From contig NW_004457737.1 of the NCBI RefSeq assembly GCF_000203815.1, positions 1,426,001 through 1,490,000 of the forward strand: DNA of 64,000 bases. Reading direction: 5' to 3'. This document shows, in pieces, positions 25,040-37,096 of this stretch. A program made the position numbers and the translations under genes. Numbering within the stretch: the stretch's first letter is position 1; each line of letters starts with the position of its first letter. Under the pieces are notes generated by a model, which was not told the DNA's origin, ran no database searches, and saw nothing but the letters and a program-made list of their open reading frames with translations. The DNA is from Cavenderia fasciculata. Lineage: Eukaryota > Evosea > Eumycetozoa > Acytosteliales > Cavenderiaceae.

Positions 25040-25302
25040 TTATAAAATAGTACACTTTGTGTGTTTGGAGTTATCAGTAATATCTGGGATCATCATGGGA
25101 TTAAAATGATAGTTATCTCTTGTTGGATTTATCTTTGTATCATTTTCCAAAGATGTAGATTTGTTTGTGTTGTTGATTTGTAAGGATGTCAAAGCTTCTT
25201 TTGAAAACAAAAAAAAAGATAAGAAAAATAGAGATTAATAATTAGTTTTGATTTAGATGAACATCTTTTAATTCAATTTAGGTATTTACCTGATACCGGC
25301 AT
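25040..25302 (-). CDS. Tiny two-exon gene, 56 residues, CaaX-type end CTIL
   Basis: Exon 1 is 25302-25290 (13 nt, ATG then three codons and one base). A GTAAAT donor and a TTTTCAAAAG acceptor bound a 92-bp intron, and exon 2 is 25197-25040. The joined frame gives 56 residues, MPVSEALTSLQ at the start and HTKCTIL at the end, then TAA. A C-terminal Cys-aliphatic-aliphatic-Leu box is the signal for geranylgeranylation, so this could be a small membrane-anchored protein. The FNPMMIP segment followed by a polar stretch and CaaX loosely recalls the end of G-protein gamma subunits, but the usual N-terminal helix is not evident and I do not claim that identity. It sits between two seven-helix receptor-like genes, same strand. 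Confidence 0.5.
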
Positions 25303-26273
25303 TGTTTTTAAGATTGTAAAATAGTTTGTTAGATTTAGTTTGTTAAATTATTAGTTTGATGTTTTTAATGATTGATACCTAAATAAATATTATCACATAA
25401 CCAACCAATATATTAATGAATAATTTAACTCTACCTTTCTTTTCCATTTATTTCAATATTGTCAAGGAACCATGTTGTCATAATTTGTTTAATACTAATA
25501 TAATGACTTTTTTCCATGGTTCAATAGAGGAAGAGGAGGATAAAATCCCATGATATAGCATTTTCGTTTCAACTCTTCATATTCTCCAATCTTTTTGTTA
25601 TCTATGCTCTCATCATCTTGTTGTTATAACATTGTTGTTATTAAAATCAGTGGGAAAAATACTACTATAAAGCATTGTATTTAAAAGTGATTGTTTAATT
25701 ATACTATAGAATTGTACAACGGTATCGAGAGGAGGGGTGGTGGGAATAAATCCAATGATCGCTGGATGATCAGATCGTATGATGGTGGTGTAGCACGCGC
25801 ACGTGGTATACCTATCTATTTTTTTCTACCTGAAAAGATCAATCAATTGATACTGTATCAATGTTATAGAAGAATCCTCTATCCCCACCTCATACGAATG
25901 ATAGAGTTCTCTTTGTGGCAGATGGATGGTTGAAAAAGAAGGAACCATCATTCCTTTCTTTTCGTTTCCAATCCAAACATTGCTTGTTCGTTCTTCTTTG
26001 TTCATTTGGAAATGAAGGATGGAAAACTATCGTCACTGTTGTTTATTAAGAATGATATGTATTTCCATTCTTAATGTTGCTATCTGTGTATATGTGGAAT
26101 ACTGAGTTTTTGGTGGAGGTGGTCGAATATTAATATTAATAAAGGGTGAGTCTAATGACTATCTAAACTTGGTTGATATATGCATATTAAAAAGTTATGT
26201 AATTAATATTAATAGACACTTGATAATTTATTGAGGAATATAATTGTTAGAAGAGGAAGGGAGGATGTTGGAT
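25303..26273. other. Intergenic interval with repeated blocks
   Basis: No gene is supported. It contains the block order GGGAAAAATACTACTATAAA (25651), GGTGGTGGGAATA (25736), CCCCACCTCATACGA (25882) and CATTCCTTTCTTTTCGTTTCC (25948). The same units recur in the interval upstream of member 4. Confidence 0.5.
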
Positions 26274-27030
26274 TTACGGCTCTCTGTTGTGTGTATGGTG
26301 ACGAGAAGAATCTAGAGATTGCATTCTATTACTTGATACCGACGAACCAATCTGTTGGTCAAGGAAGATAGCAATGTTGGGTGCGAGGCCAAATAGGAAT
26401 ATAAAGAATCTGTTTACTATCAACCATACTACCACTTCTCCGTTGGATTTAGGGATCCATGTTAAATGTGCCAGAATTGAAATTGACAATGTGCATAGTG
26501 ACAGTACCATAATGAACGCCACAGAAGCTTTTTTGAAAAAGCCTACCTTTGATTGAGGGCGTAGATGATGGACCAATGTGATGTATTGGAAAAGGGAAAG
26601 GAATTGGACCATACCAAATATGATCAAGAGGACCACTCCTGCAGCAGCCAAAAATACATTTGTATAGAATGGAGCCCAGTAGATGACCATGGCCACTATC
26701 CAAAGGACAAGCAAAATGATACCAAAGAAATAAAGCAAGTAAATGGTTCCTTTAATTATTTTTTGAGAACAAGGTGAAATATGAACCACTTGATAGAGGA
26801 CAAGAAGGTTTTTGAGATTGTGAATGAGTTGGGTAATATACGCCAAAAAAAATAAAATGGTACCTAGACCTAGTAGAAAGGCCATAGATGTTTGGTTCCT
26901 CTCTTGGGTCATCAACAATGTGGATCTGACAACATAGATAAAATAGCCTAAAACCAAAAAGAATGTCACTAAAAACTTTGATGGTTTAAAAAGAATTACA
27001 ATTTTATCTATTTTTTTTTAATAAAATTAC

Positions 27031-27082
<52 letters not shown>

Positions 27083-27250
27083 GTATATTTCGATTGCTTG
27101 GTTGAATTGATAAATTAAATTAACAGTGCTGATGATAATGCCAATAATATTTAAACTTAAAGTAAAAAAAGCATACGAATAACAGCCTGATTGTTGACCT
27201 TCATATTCAAATTGAACATTTGGATCACAATAGATAGTATCCGTGTACAT
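26274..27250 (-). CDS. Seven-helix membrane protein, array member 4, with a frame break
   Basis: The frame opens at 27250 (MYTDTIYCDPN), covers helix 1 and an Asn run encoded by an (AAT)n tract, and stops after FIKKK at about 27008. The rest of the protein, matching member 3 from KIVILFKPSKFLVTFF to the REP terminus, continues one base out of frame to 26274. The break lies at a run of nine A (27011-27019 on the minus strand); one more or one fewer group would restore colinearity with member 3. This may be a real inactivating indel, an assembly error in the homopolymer, or allelic variation. A 23-nt GT-AG pair there would also join the frames but is far too short for a normal intron. The remaining sequence looks well conserved. 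Confidence 0.75.
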
Positions 27251-28160
27251 TGTACAAAAATTTATAAATTTAATGGAATTATATAGATGGATAGATAAAA
27301 AGGGTTTTAAATGGTTGTAGTAGTATTGGTAAGAAAAGTTGGGATATTAATAATATAGATGTTTTAAAAAAAAATGGTTTATATATATCTTATGGCAGTG
27401 TAATAAAAAGATGAGAGTAAGAATAATTTGGATGGTAAATGATGAATAGAATATGAATTGGCGAAAGAGAAAATATCAATATTAAAATAACTTTAATAAT
27501 AAAACAACAATGAAAGATTAAATATTTGAGCTTGGTGTTGGATTATTATTAAAATATTTAATGGGTAGACACTTACGCTATATGGCCCCCTTGTTTTGTT
27601 TAATGGATGTTCCGTCACTCGGTTGATTTATCAACATATTGGTATGATAGCTGATTGCTCTTTTTTGTAGGTAGGAAAAGTAAAAAAAAGATAGGGTGCA
27701 GAGGGGGATCACTACCAATTTTTTTTTAATCACTACACACTTTAAATCCCCCCACCTCATACAATTTTTACGATTGAGGTCTTGGATGGTATCATTGTGG
27801 CTGATGGGTGATTGATTTTTAAAACAGTGGAATGCATTCCTTTCGTTTCCTTTTAATCCATTCATCAGTAAAGATTGTTTGTTCGTCTTTCATTTGTATA
27901 TCAGGTATAACGACTTCATGGTTCGATAGGAGGATTATTTCTACAACTGTCGAGCTGTTGTTTATTGAGAGTGGTCATAGACCTGATGTTGTGTTGTTAA
28001 GTGTGTATGTGTGCGTGGGAAAATACTGCTATAAATAAAAAACGTGATGCAGTGATTATTGTTGCCTACAATTGTCATATGACAATCGTTGTGTATTGTG
28101 TTTTAGTGGTTGGGAGGAGGAGGATGGTGGGAATATTATATGAAAAGGACAGTCACCTGA
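27251..28160. other. Intergenic interval with duplicated blocks
   Basis: No gene is supported. It carries CCCCCCACCTCATAC (27747), CATTCCTTTCGTTTCC (27836), GGGAAAATACTGCTATAAA (28018) and GGATGGTGGGAATA (28121). These correspond to blocks in the 25.3-26.1 kb interval, so the intergenic DNA duplicated along with the seven-helix genes. Confidence 0.5.
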
Positions 28161-30078
28161 CTAAACCTGGCCGATATTATTATTATTATTTGTTGTTGTT
28201 GTTGTTTTTCTGTGGTCACTTTTAATTTGGTAAAGATTTTTCAGCACACTGATATAATTTGTTGTAAAATCTCTCACACAATACAATGCACTACCAAAAA
28301 CGATCATTTCTGGGTTTAAATTTTGAAGTTCCTTGCGTTGGATCAGATCGTATCTGATGGCAGTGTAGGTGGTATCTAAATTCTCTACACTGTTTTGTAA
28401 GAGTTGGAGGATGGACATATCCTTTTCTCCATCGATCAGTGGCAGGTGAATCTTTTCACCATTGGCGAGCAGTGACTTGACATCCTGTATGCTGAGCTTG
28501 ATATTCTCCATGAGAATAAACAACGACATTCTGACTGGCTCCATCGACTGAACCATCTTTTCACTAAACGAGTGTTGGATAAACGACGTCTCGGTGGCAA
28601 CCAATCGATTAAATGTTTTAGAGAGGTTGTCAATGATTGAAAAGTAGGTTGATGGCGATGCTGTCCTACCAGGTTTCAACCACAACTCCATTCTAATGTC
28701 ATAGAGCAATAGTTTTTGTTGTGACAATAACATTCTATTCTTTCGAATAGTTGAACCTATTGCATTCATTGTCTTTATCTTTTCTTCTTCATCTGCTACC
28801 ACTGCTGCTGTGACTGGTTGAATAGATAAATCACCACCATTGTTATTGATTTGGTCACCAACTTGAGCTACTGGAGGTATTAAAGAGAGGTTGGCATACT
28901 TGTTGACGAATCCAACCTCGACAATACTAACAAATGTCTCGGCCATTGACGTTGCCAATTCTGCATACTTTGTTTTAGCAGTCTTGTAGGTGAGGAATGG
29001 AAAGACGCAAACATAGACAATGAGTAGCCACACCAACCCAATAATGATATTAAATTCACGCATAATAGGAGTAAAGATTGAATTTTGTTCGGTAAAGTAG
29101 TTGGTATAGGCAATGATGAAAAAGGTGATACCAGATACCGTACCGGCGTAACTGTACTTTGCCTCTTGTTGAACAAAAGAGGTTGCAAATAACCAAATAA
29201 ACGTTGACACAGCCAAAACTATTTCTTTAAAAGGTTTATCAACATTTTCTACAATCAATGCAATCACAAACCCCAAAGCTCCACCAAGAATGGTTCCAAC
29301 AAATCTATGAAATCCTCTTGTTAATGTTGCTCCAAGTGATGGTGACATTACTAATGCTACAGTTGCACATCCTAAAAATAATTAAATTAGATTAATAATA
29401 AATTATTAGATTAATTTTATACTTTTTTTTTTAATTTTAATTTTACTTACCCCAAATACCATGAATAACCAATTCATTATAACCACGACCATCGAAATAA
29501 TAGAAAAATGCAAATGAAAGAGTGATTGCTATACTAAGTTGAAGAGGATATCTCCATTTCATATTTGCAAAGAATAAATTGTAAAAATAATTGCCTATAT
29601 CCTTGAAAAATTGTATAAATCGACTTTGTTTTTGTTGACCCTCCACCAAAGGTTGACTCTTTGCTGTGACCATGTTGTATAGGATTTTACATCTTTTAAA
29701 TAACCATATTGGAAAACTAGTAACCAAATAAATAATACCAAATCGAAGGATTTCAAATTGAACCGGTCCAGTATAGATTGTTTTGTTGATTTGATAGATA
29801 GTATCGGTCAGTTGACGTTGTTGTTTGGCAAATGAAAAGATACCAAACAAAAAGAAATGAATCTTTGTGACTTCACTGGCCGGTAGAATAGGCATATTAT
29901 TTTTCAAATATTCCTGTCCAACATTTTTAAAAATCTTTTCAGTCTCTTCAATCAGTGCCTTTGCTTCATTAAATGATTCTTCCAATAATGATCTTATAAT
30001 CCTAGAATGTTGTTTTCTATTATATTTTTTCTTTTCAATTGATTTTAATTTTCCAAGCCTTTGTTGTCTTTGTTGATC

Positions 30079-30131
<53 letters not shown>

Positions 30132-30664
30132 GATTATCACCTCCTACTACATTATTCATTTCAATTTCCTCGTGGAATTGTTGTTGCTGTAGTTGTTGTG
30201 GATCTTGGATGTCGTCATCCAATGAACTATAATTCATCTTTACAATCTCCATCATAAAACCAAGTTGAAGATAGATTTCATCGGCGATGGAATTGATAAA
30301 GGGGAGTAGGGGAAGAACCGCTTCATTCCCCAAGAGTGGTGAGAACCCACTTTGAACAGACGATTTGATTGAATAGAGTTGCTTTTGGTTCATTTCAAGC
30401 ACGTTTAAAAGCTTTTCATAGAGTGGTACCAATCTAAGATTCCATCTCTCCAATTTAGTCTCGTTCAACAACAATGTCAAACGATTGATTTGGTCGGTCA
30501 GTTTCTTGTCCATGTCGTGTAAATCGTAAATGGTCGGTATCTTGATGGCCGATGTTGGAATTGCCTTTTTAGAATTATTAGATACTTTGTGATAATTTTG
30601 GTCTGGTGATACTGGCGGAAGTGATTCAATATCGATATTGTCAATTGTACCAGTATTATTATTA

Positions 30665-30696
<32 letters not shown>

Positions 30697-31518
30697 TTGA
30701 TCCATTTGTTGTTGAATGGCAGTATTGGTGTTTAGATTTTCATCTCGTTCTTGAATGATAACTTGGTTGTCGTAGTGACTGTACTGTCCTTCGGGACTAT
30801 TGAGATACTCTGGCAAACTAAACGAATAGTTTTTAATCATGATGGGTGGCGCCATTGTCTTGCCTAGATCTTGGTTGATACGTGCTTCCATCTGGTATCC
30901 AATACCTCTAAAGTACCGTCTCGAAGTATGCAGTGTCTTGATAATCTTGCTTAAAAACAACCGACTCGATAGGATGGGATCGAGCAGCAAACTAATGACA
31001 AATATACATCCAAGTATAATGGCATTAGACACTACGTTTTGCCAAAGGAATGTGTTAAACATTGACCGTGGTGAAAAGTAGAGAATGATCATCACATCCA
31101 ATATAAACTTTTTGGCGGCTAAACCAGTCAGCCATCTTCTTCCAACTGCAAGGTTGGTAATAATAAAAGTGGCAAAAAAGAGTATGATAAATGTGATCCA
31201 ATGCAATTCGTGTGGAACGATATTATGAACAATCACCAGATAGATGGTTGCCAATACACCTCCATAAAACACAACAGCACCATTCAATATAGATGTCCAT
31301 ACCGATACTGTGCATGCTGCAATCACGATATAGATGGGAATGAGCAATATAAGGTTGGGATCCAATCCAGAATTCAAATAGAATATAATAGATGACACGG
31401 TCGCTTCCAATGCCACCCTCAAGGCCACACGTCCCCTCAGACCAAATATCTTCTTTTTAAAGTAATTATGAGTTATAGATTGATTTATATATGAATGGTG
31501 ATGATGTTGATGAGGCAT
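28161..31518 (-). CDS. FUSC/ALMT-like multi-pass membrane transporter (2 exons)
   Basis: Exons 31518-29451 and 29371-28161 join to 1092 residues. The first membrane block spans about residues 25-180 (helices around SSIIFYLNSGLDPNLILLIP, FYGGVLATIYLVIVH and FIILFFATFIITNLA). A long cytoplasmic region with helical segments, an Asn run (about 270-290) and a Gln run (about 470-490) follows. The second block, from about 655, contains the family signature VMSPSLGATLTRGFHRFVG then TILGGALGFVIA, typical of fusaric-acid-resistance (FUSC_2) and aluminium-activated malate transporter-like proteins. These move organic anions or aromatic acids across membranes; the substrate here is unknown. The two half-domains separated by a big soluble region are usual for eukaryotic members. 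The C terminus is Thr/Asn-rich. Confidence 0.88.
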
Positions 31519-32558
31519 TCTTTAATTATTATATTCTTATTATTATTTTTTCGTCTATAGCTTTAATATAATAATAGTAATATTATGAGTTAGTAATGCA
31601 TGAAATAACTCTATAGACAATGACATTGTTTATAAAACTTACAATAGTAGTTTACATATTATTTATTCTATAATTGGTCAGTGTAATTAATAGTTAATTG
31701 TTTGCAGATATATAAGCCACTATTAAATATTATATTTATGATTATGTCTGTTAATGTGTTGTTTGTTGGGTGTGTTTACGTATCACAAAATGAATGAATA
31801 ATCTATTGCTGGCAACAATAGATATATAATTTAATATTTTCAGTAGTAAAAGTGACCTTTTCTCTCTTTCTCTCTCTCTTTGTTGTGATGAATGAATAAT
31901 GTGTATCTATGTTATGTGTATGTGTGCTTGTGAGGTGATAACACTAGTGTACACACTAGAGTCACAAAGAAGCAAAGAAGAGAATGAACAAATCGGCTTT
32001 CGAACTTGTCTTTTATGGGGTGAGAGGAGTCTAAAAAAATAAACGACACAAGAGATTATGTCCCGATTTGGTCATTCATTGGTTGAAATAAATATATAAT
32101 ATAATTAATTATATTCGTTAGTTGGTACCGATAATGAACATGATTCTTTTCATTATCATTATTATTAAGTATAACCCCACCCATCACAATGAACGAATCA
32201 ACCCATCAACCACTCCCCTCCATTATAATTTGTATCTTTCGCACAAAAGTATAATATAGTTATTACAATGTTATCTGTATCGGGCGATATACGATAATCT
32301 GATGTTAAGGAGCATGCATATATACTCAACTCAAGTTTATCACTAGATAGATAGATAGTTGTTTGTGCTCTTAAAGACAAAAGGTCAATATAAATTTCTC
32401 GAGCCTGAGGTTTCAGTTCACATTAGAGAACATTTTCATTGCAATAGAGGTATGCTAGCTAGGCTACATCACCTGATCAAGACAAGATGTAAACCATTCA
32501 ATCAATCCTTCTCTATCTCTCCTACTCTGTTAAATAGAGATAGAGATAAAAGACAGAG
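31519..32558. other. Divergent intergenic region
   Basis: About 1 kb between the minus-strand transporter gene and the plus-strand gene at 32559, so both promoters should lie here. No other gene or RNA is recognised. Confidence 0.55.
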
Positions 32559-34984
32559 ATGAAGAAAAAGCAACAAACACAAACACAAACACAAACACTT
32601 CAACCTAAAGATGATTTATCATCATCACCATTTCAGAATCATTCTTTTAGAGGATTGTCTAAAGAGATATCAAACTATTTAGAAAAGTTATCATCTGGTC
32701 AGAGTAATGATGCTACTGCTGCTGCTGTAACAACACACCTACAAAATAACTTTTATCTTGTAACAAGTCAGAGCCCATCAGCTGCTTGGTCAACCCAAAT
32801 ACCAATCACTATTGGCAACATTTTGTTTGGTGAAGCATCACCTCTTAAAACAAATTATTTCTATGATTTGGTTGGTGCAAATGATGTATGTATATCAATC
32901 ATCAATATCAATAATATCAATATAGATACTAATCATTGTTTAAAAGAACAAAATATTAAAAAATTGTTTAGAGTTGATTCAATATTTTACAAGTACTTTT
33001 AATCAAAAAGGTGAAGTTATTAAAAGATTACATGTCCAAGTTGATGTAGTTAAAAAGAATAGTGTCTTGATTGAAGCAGCCATCTCTTTACTTGGTTTTG
33101 ATGAGGTAATATTATTTATCATATGATCATATAAATAATTAAAGTTTAATGGATATCTATATATTAATCCAATCATTTGTCTTTTATAACATTATAAATT
33201 ATAGAGTTCATTTACTTATCAAAATAACAACTATGAAGATGTATATCAACCACTTTTATTTCAAATTGAAAAGACTCATCCAATCTTGAAGAACCCAAAA
33301 GAAAGATATCAGGTTTGTATCTTCATCAATAATCCACGTGACTCTATGATATTAATAATTAATTGATTTCATTTCATTCTTTGTATTTCTAGAAATTAAT
33401 GAAAGAGTTGATTAGTAATAACATTAATACTATTATTACTCAAAGTTTAAAGGGAATATTGTTATTGTCTAAATTAAATGCCGTTGAATCTGGAAGATCC
33501 TATCAAATCGAAAACCAACATGTACTTGAAGAATTTGAAGATTTGATGGGTTTAAACAAAGGTAGAATGGCAAAATTGTTGGAAACCTACAAATCAAAGA
33601 GACAATTTGATTATGAAATTCCAAGATTATTAGCTGGTAAGAAGAAAAAAAAAGAAAGAAAAAAAAAGAAAGAAAAAAAAGAAAAAGAAAAAAAAAACAA
33701 TATTACTAAACTATCATTCTTTACATTTCATTTCATTTCAATAGAAATTTATCATTCAACATTAAACTTTTTGGTTAAAAGTTTAAATACTATTCTAGAG
33801 AAAAAGTTAAGTTTTAATGATTTGGATCCCAAATCTACAAACTCGTTGCATAAAAAAAAATATAGATGTATTGATTACAATCCATTTGTGGTCAAAGATC
33901 CAGAGTCTGTCTTGAAGAGTAGTGTCATGGGAAAGATGTTTATCCACGAGGTGGTCATGTCATCACTCATCACCAAGTTGGGTCTCACCAACAACGACAT
34001 TACCGAGGTGAATGCATCCAATTTACTTCTCTTTCAAAAACTACTAGAGTGTGAACAAAACCCAGTATCTCTTTCATCGTTTTGTTCCACCAATTCTACA
34101 ATGTCAACTACATTGTTGACAGACATGTTTTCACTCACCGTTAAACATTCCTATGGTGTTCATAATGTTGTAAGTATAGACTTATTTAATCTTAGCAGAG
34201 CTTAAAATATTTATTTATTTATATTGACGATATTTAATTTCAATATTTCTATCTAGGTTCATTATGACTTTTTTGACTCTTTAGTGTATGAAAGTAATTG
34301 TGACTATAAGTCTATTATGCATCATTTGCAAGTACCTATTCTCACTCAATACTATACCGACAAGTGGACTTGTCTTGGTAATGATTTCAAAAGTATCAAG
34401 GAATCGATAGACACTGCCAACAATGTGTGTGTCTTGGTGGTTCAATTGGCTAAAAACTCTGACATTCAAGTTGAAAAGGAGTATCTCTATAATCAACTAT
34501 GCTCAATAGGTGTATCAGAATGTTTGGAAAAGTTATCACAAGGAGGAGGAACAACAAATAATAGAGGTAGAGATGATACTTTTACTCCACCAACAACAAC
34601 AACAATAATTACAAAACCATTACCACCAATACCAACTCCAAAGGAAATCATTCAAAAAGAAGAGGTATCTGAGGATATTATCAATGAAGATTCACCGCCT
34701 GACTATTATACTGCGACCAAAGATGATATTGTAGAAGAACAAGGTCACCATTCCATTGAAATGACTCAATTTGGTACTGTTAGATCTTCCAAAGCAATCA
34801 GTCCTCCTCAGGTAAAGGTATTCATCTATGAACAATTCCGTCACAATATCTATACCAAGGATAATCAACTGCTTCAAGCTTTTACAAGTACTATTTATCG
34901 TCATGATCATGATCCTTATAATCCTCTTGATAATGTATGTAAATTTAAAGAATTATTATTTGTTTTAAATATTTTATTAATGTT

Positions 34985-35015
<31 letters not shown>

Positions 35016-36089
35016 TAGGGAATAGTATTTGGTTTTAACGAACAGATAAGATTATTATTTGATAGTGATCAATATGAATATGATTATGATTTATTAGAGA
35101 TATTGTATGGATATCAAATTGCACTGTCGACTGATCAAGCCTTGTTCCAATTTGATGACAATCGATACACTCGAATCAAAGTATTACTCCAATCGAGAAT
35201 ATTCAATGTTCTTGTCTCCTTTTTGCAGCAATATGCAAAGTTAAAGGATGTCGATGAATATGGAGCTGGATACAACCAAGTCATTGGATCAATGGCCAAC
35301 ATTGTATTCCTTTCCATTGAAAACATGTCCATCTATGCCAATTCACGTGGCAAAAAGTTAAAGGATGACCTAGTGTTGTTTATCAACTCTTTGTATCCAC
35401 TGTTATCGCATCCAGTGTGCTCTGCAAAGTGTTTGGCTTCATTTGCATCGTCGATCATCCATTTGACCAGTCCTGGTGTCAAGCAAAAGATTGTCAATGA
35501 ACTCATCAACAAGAAACTCGTCACTGTGTTGGTCGACAGTATTGACCCTCTCAATGAACAAAAGAGTCGTCAAATCATCCTCATCCTCTTTATCATTTGT
35601 AGATTGCCCAATCGATTCAAACATGTTGCTCAACACTTGTACCAAAAAAATAGAGGTCATCTTGTCATCCCATTCCGTAGACTCTTGCAATCCAAAAAAT
35701 TGGATAACCTATCCGAACTATTAGATGCCAACCAAGTATGGGATGTCACCAAATTCAACAATAATCATAGTGGTGGAATGGAAGATACCACTACAACCAA
35801 CAGTTTGTCAGATGACCAATATGGTGATGATGATTACATTGATGAAGATGAAGATATGGATAGTGAAGAGGAAGAATACGAGTACAACTATAACAATCAA
35901 GACGACGGCGATGATGGATACATTGTTGGTGAAAGTGAGGGAGGATATCTAGAGTTTGACGACGATGATGATGATGATGACAGTGAAGAAGAATATGTAC
36001 TCGAGTATGATGATGATGAAGATGAAGATGAAGAAGAAGAAGAATTCGATGATACCCCAGATCAAAGATGTTTTTCATTCTCTTCCTAA
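32559..36089 (+). CDS. Large unrecognised helical protein with acidic C-terminal tail (7 exons)
   Basis: Exons 32559-32885, 32974-33105, 33205-33312, 33393-33636, 33745-34169, 34257-34934 and 35019-36089 join to 994 residues. Exon 2 uses the second AG of TTTAGAG, because the first would break the frame. I do not recognise the family. The N terminus has a QTQTQT run. Residues 30-560 and 640-880 look all-helical, and the part from RIKVLLQSRIFNVLVSFL to RFKHVAQHLYQ reads like armadillo/HEAT-type helices. Between them is a Pro/Thr-rich linker. The last 100 residues are Asp/Glu-rich. The acidic tail could bind basic partners such as histones (inference only). No signal peptide or membrane segment is clear. 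Confidence 0.85.
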
Positions 36090-37096
36090 ATCAAAATATT
36101 TTAACAACTACCTTTTATATCCTAGGGTGTAGTGTTAATATTTTATCCATTTGTTTGTTTGTTTTGTGTATTCAATAAAATTTAATCTATTTTTAACATT
36201 AATTAACTAAACTCTTGTTAATTTCTTTTTCTCTCTTTTGTACTAAGTCAAAAAGACTCCACAATGTAAACATTGATAATCTATTCTCTTTTGATCTTAT
36301 AATTGAATTACACGTGTTTAAATTGAATCATCAGGTGATGAATCATGCGTATCTCCTTGTTGTTGCAAAAAAAAATATTAATTAATACAAGAGATTTTTT
36401 TGCATCCACACAAAATTGACCCTGCCATCCTTGTTTTTTTTTTTCTTCATTGATTCGATGAATTTATTAATAATAATCACTTAAGGTTCGTTGTTAATTA
36501 TAGGCGTCCTCCACAGTATTCAATTTATCGTTGTTTGATCAAACAACCTAAGAGAGAATCAAACTATTAATCAAATCTTCAAACTATAGTTTATTGTTGT
36601 ATTGACCGACCCACTGTAATATTCACATTCACATTTCAAGCGTGTTTCCAACATCACCCTAAATTTTATTATTATCTATATTTATTTGTTGTTTTTCGAA
36701 ATTATTAAAAAAAAAAAAAAAAAGGTAAATATTTTCAAGCTGTGTGTTCATTCATTCATCAAGCTTGATGGATGGTTTGGTAATAGTTTATTTTATCTAA
36801 TTTTCATTTTTATCATATACTAGTCATCACATTCACCTTTTAATTAATTAAATTAGTTAGTTGTCACAATAACTCAAACATCAACAGAATCAAAAAAGAA
36901 AAAGAAAAAACAACAAATTGTATTTAATTAAAAAGTTAATATAAATATTGAATAATAGTAATAATTATAATTAGTATCAAGAAAGAAAGAGAAAGAAGAG
37001 ATAGAAAAGAGAGAAGAAAACTAATTAGTTAGTTTAGAAAAGAAAAAGAAAAAGAAGAATAGAAAGAAGAGAGATAGAGAGAGATAATAGAGAGAG
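36090..37096. other. Intergenic region upstream of cullin-3
   Basis: No gene is seen. It is AT-rich with an A run at about 36707-36723. The last 150 bases are purine-rich (AGAAAGAGAAAGAAGAGATAG) and probably form the 5' leader of the cullin gene. Confidence 0.55.

Noticed and set aside
26990-27030. A 23-nt GT-AG intron that would join the two frames of the fourth seven-helix gene
   Set aside because: Far below the 50-bp-plus intron size seen in every other gene here; an indel in the A9 run is simpler.
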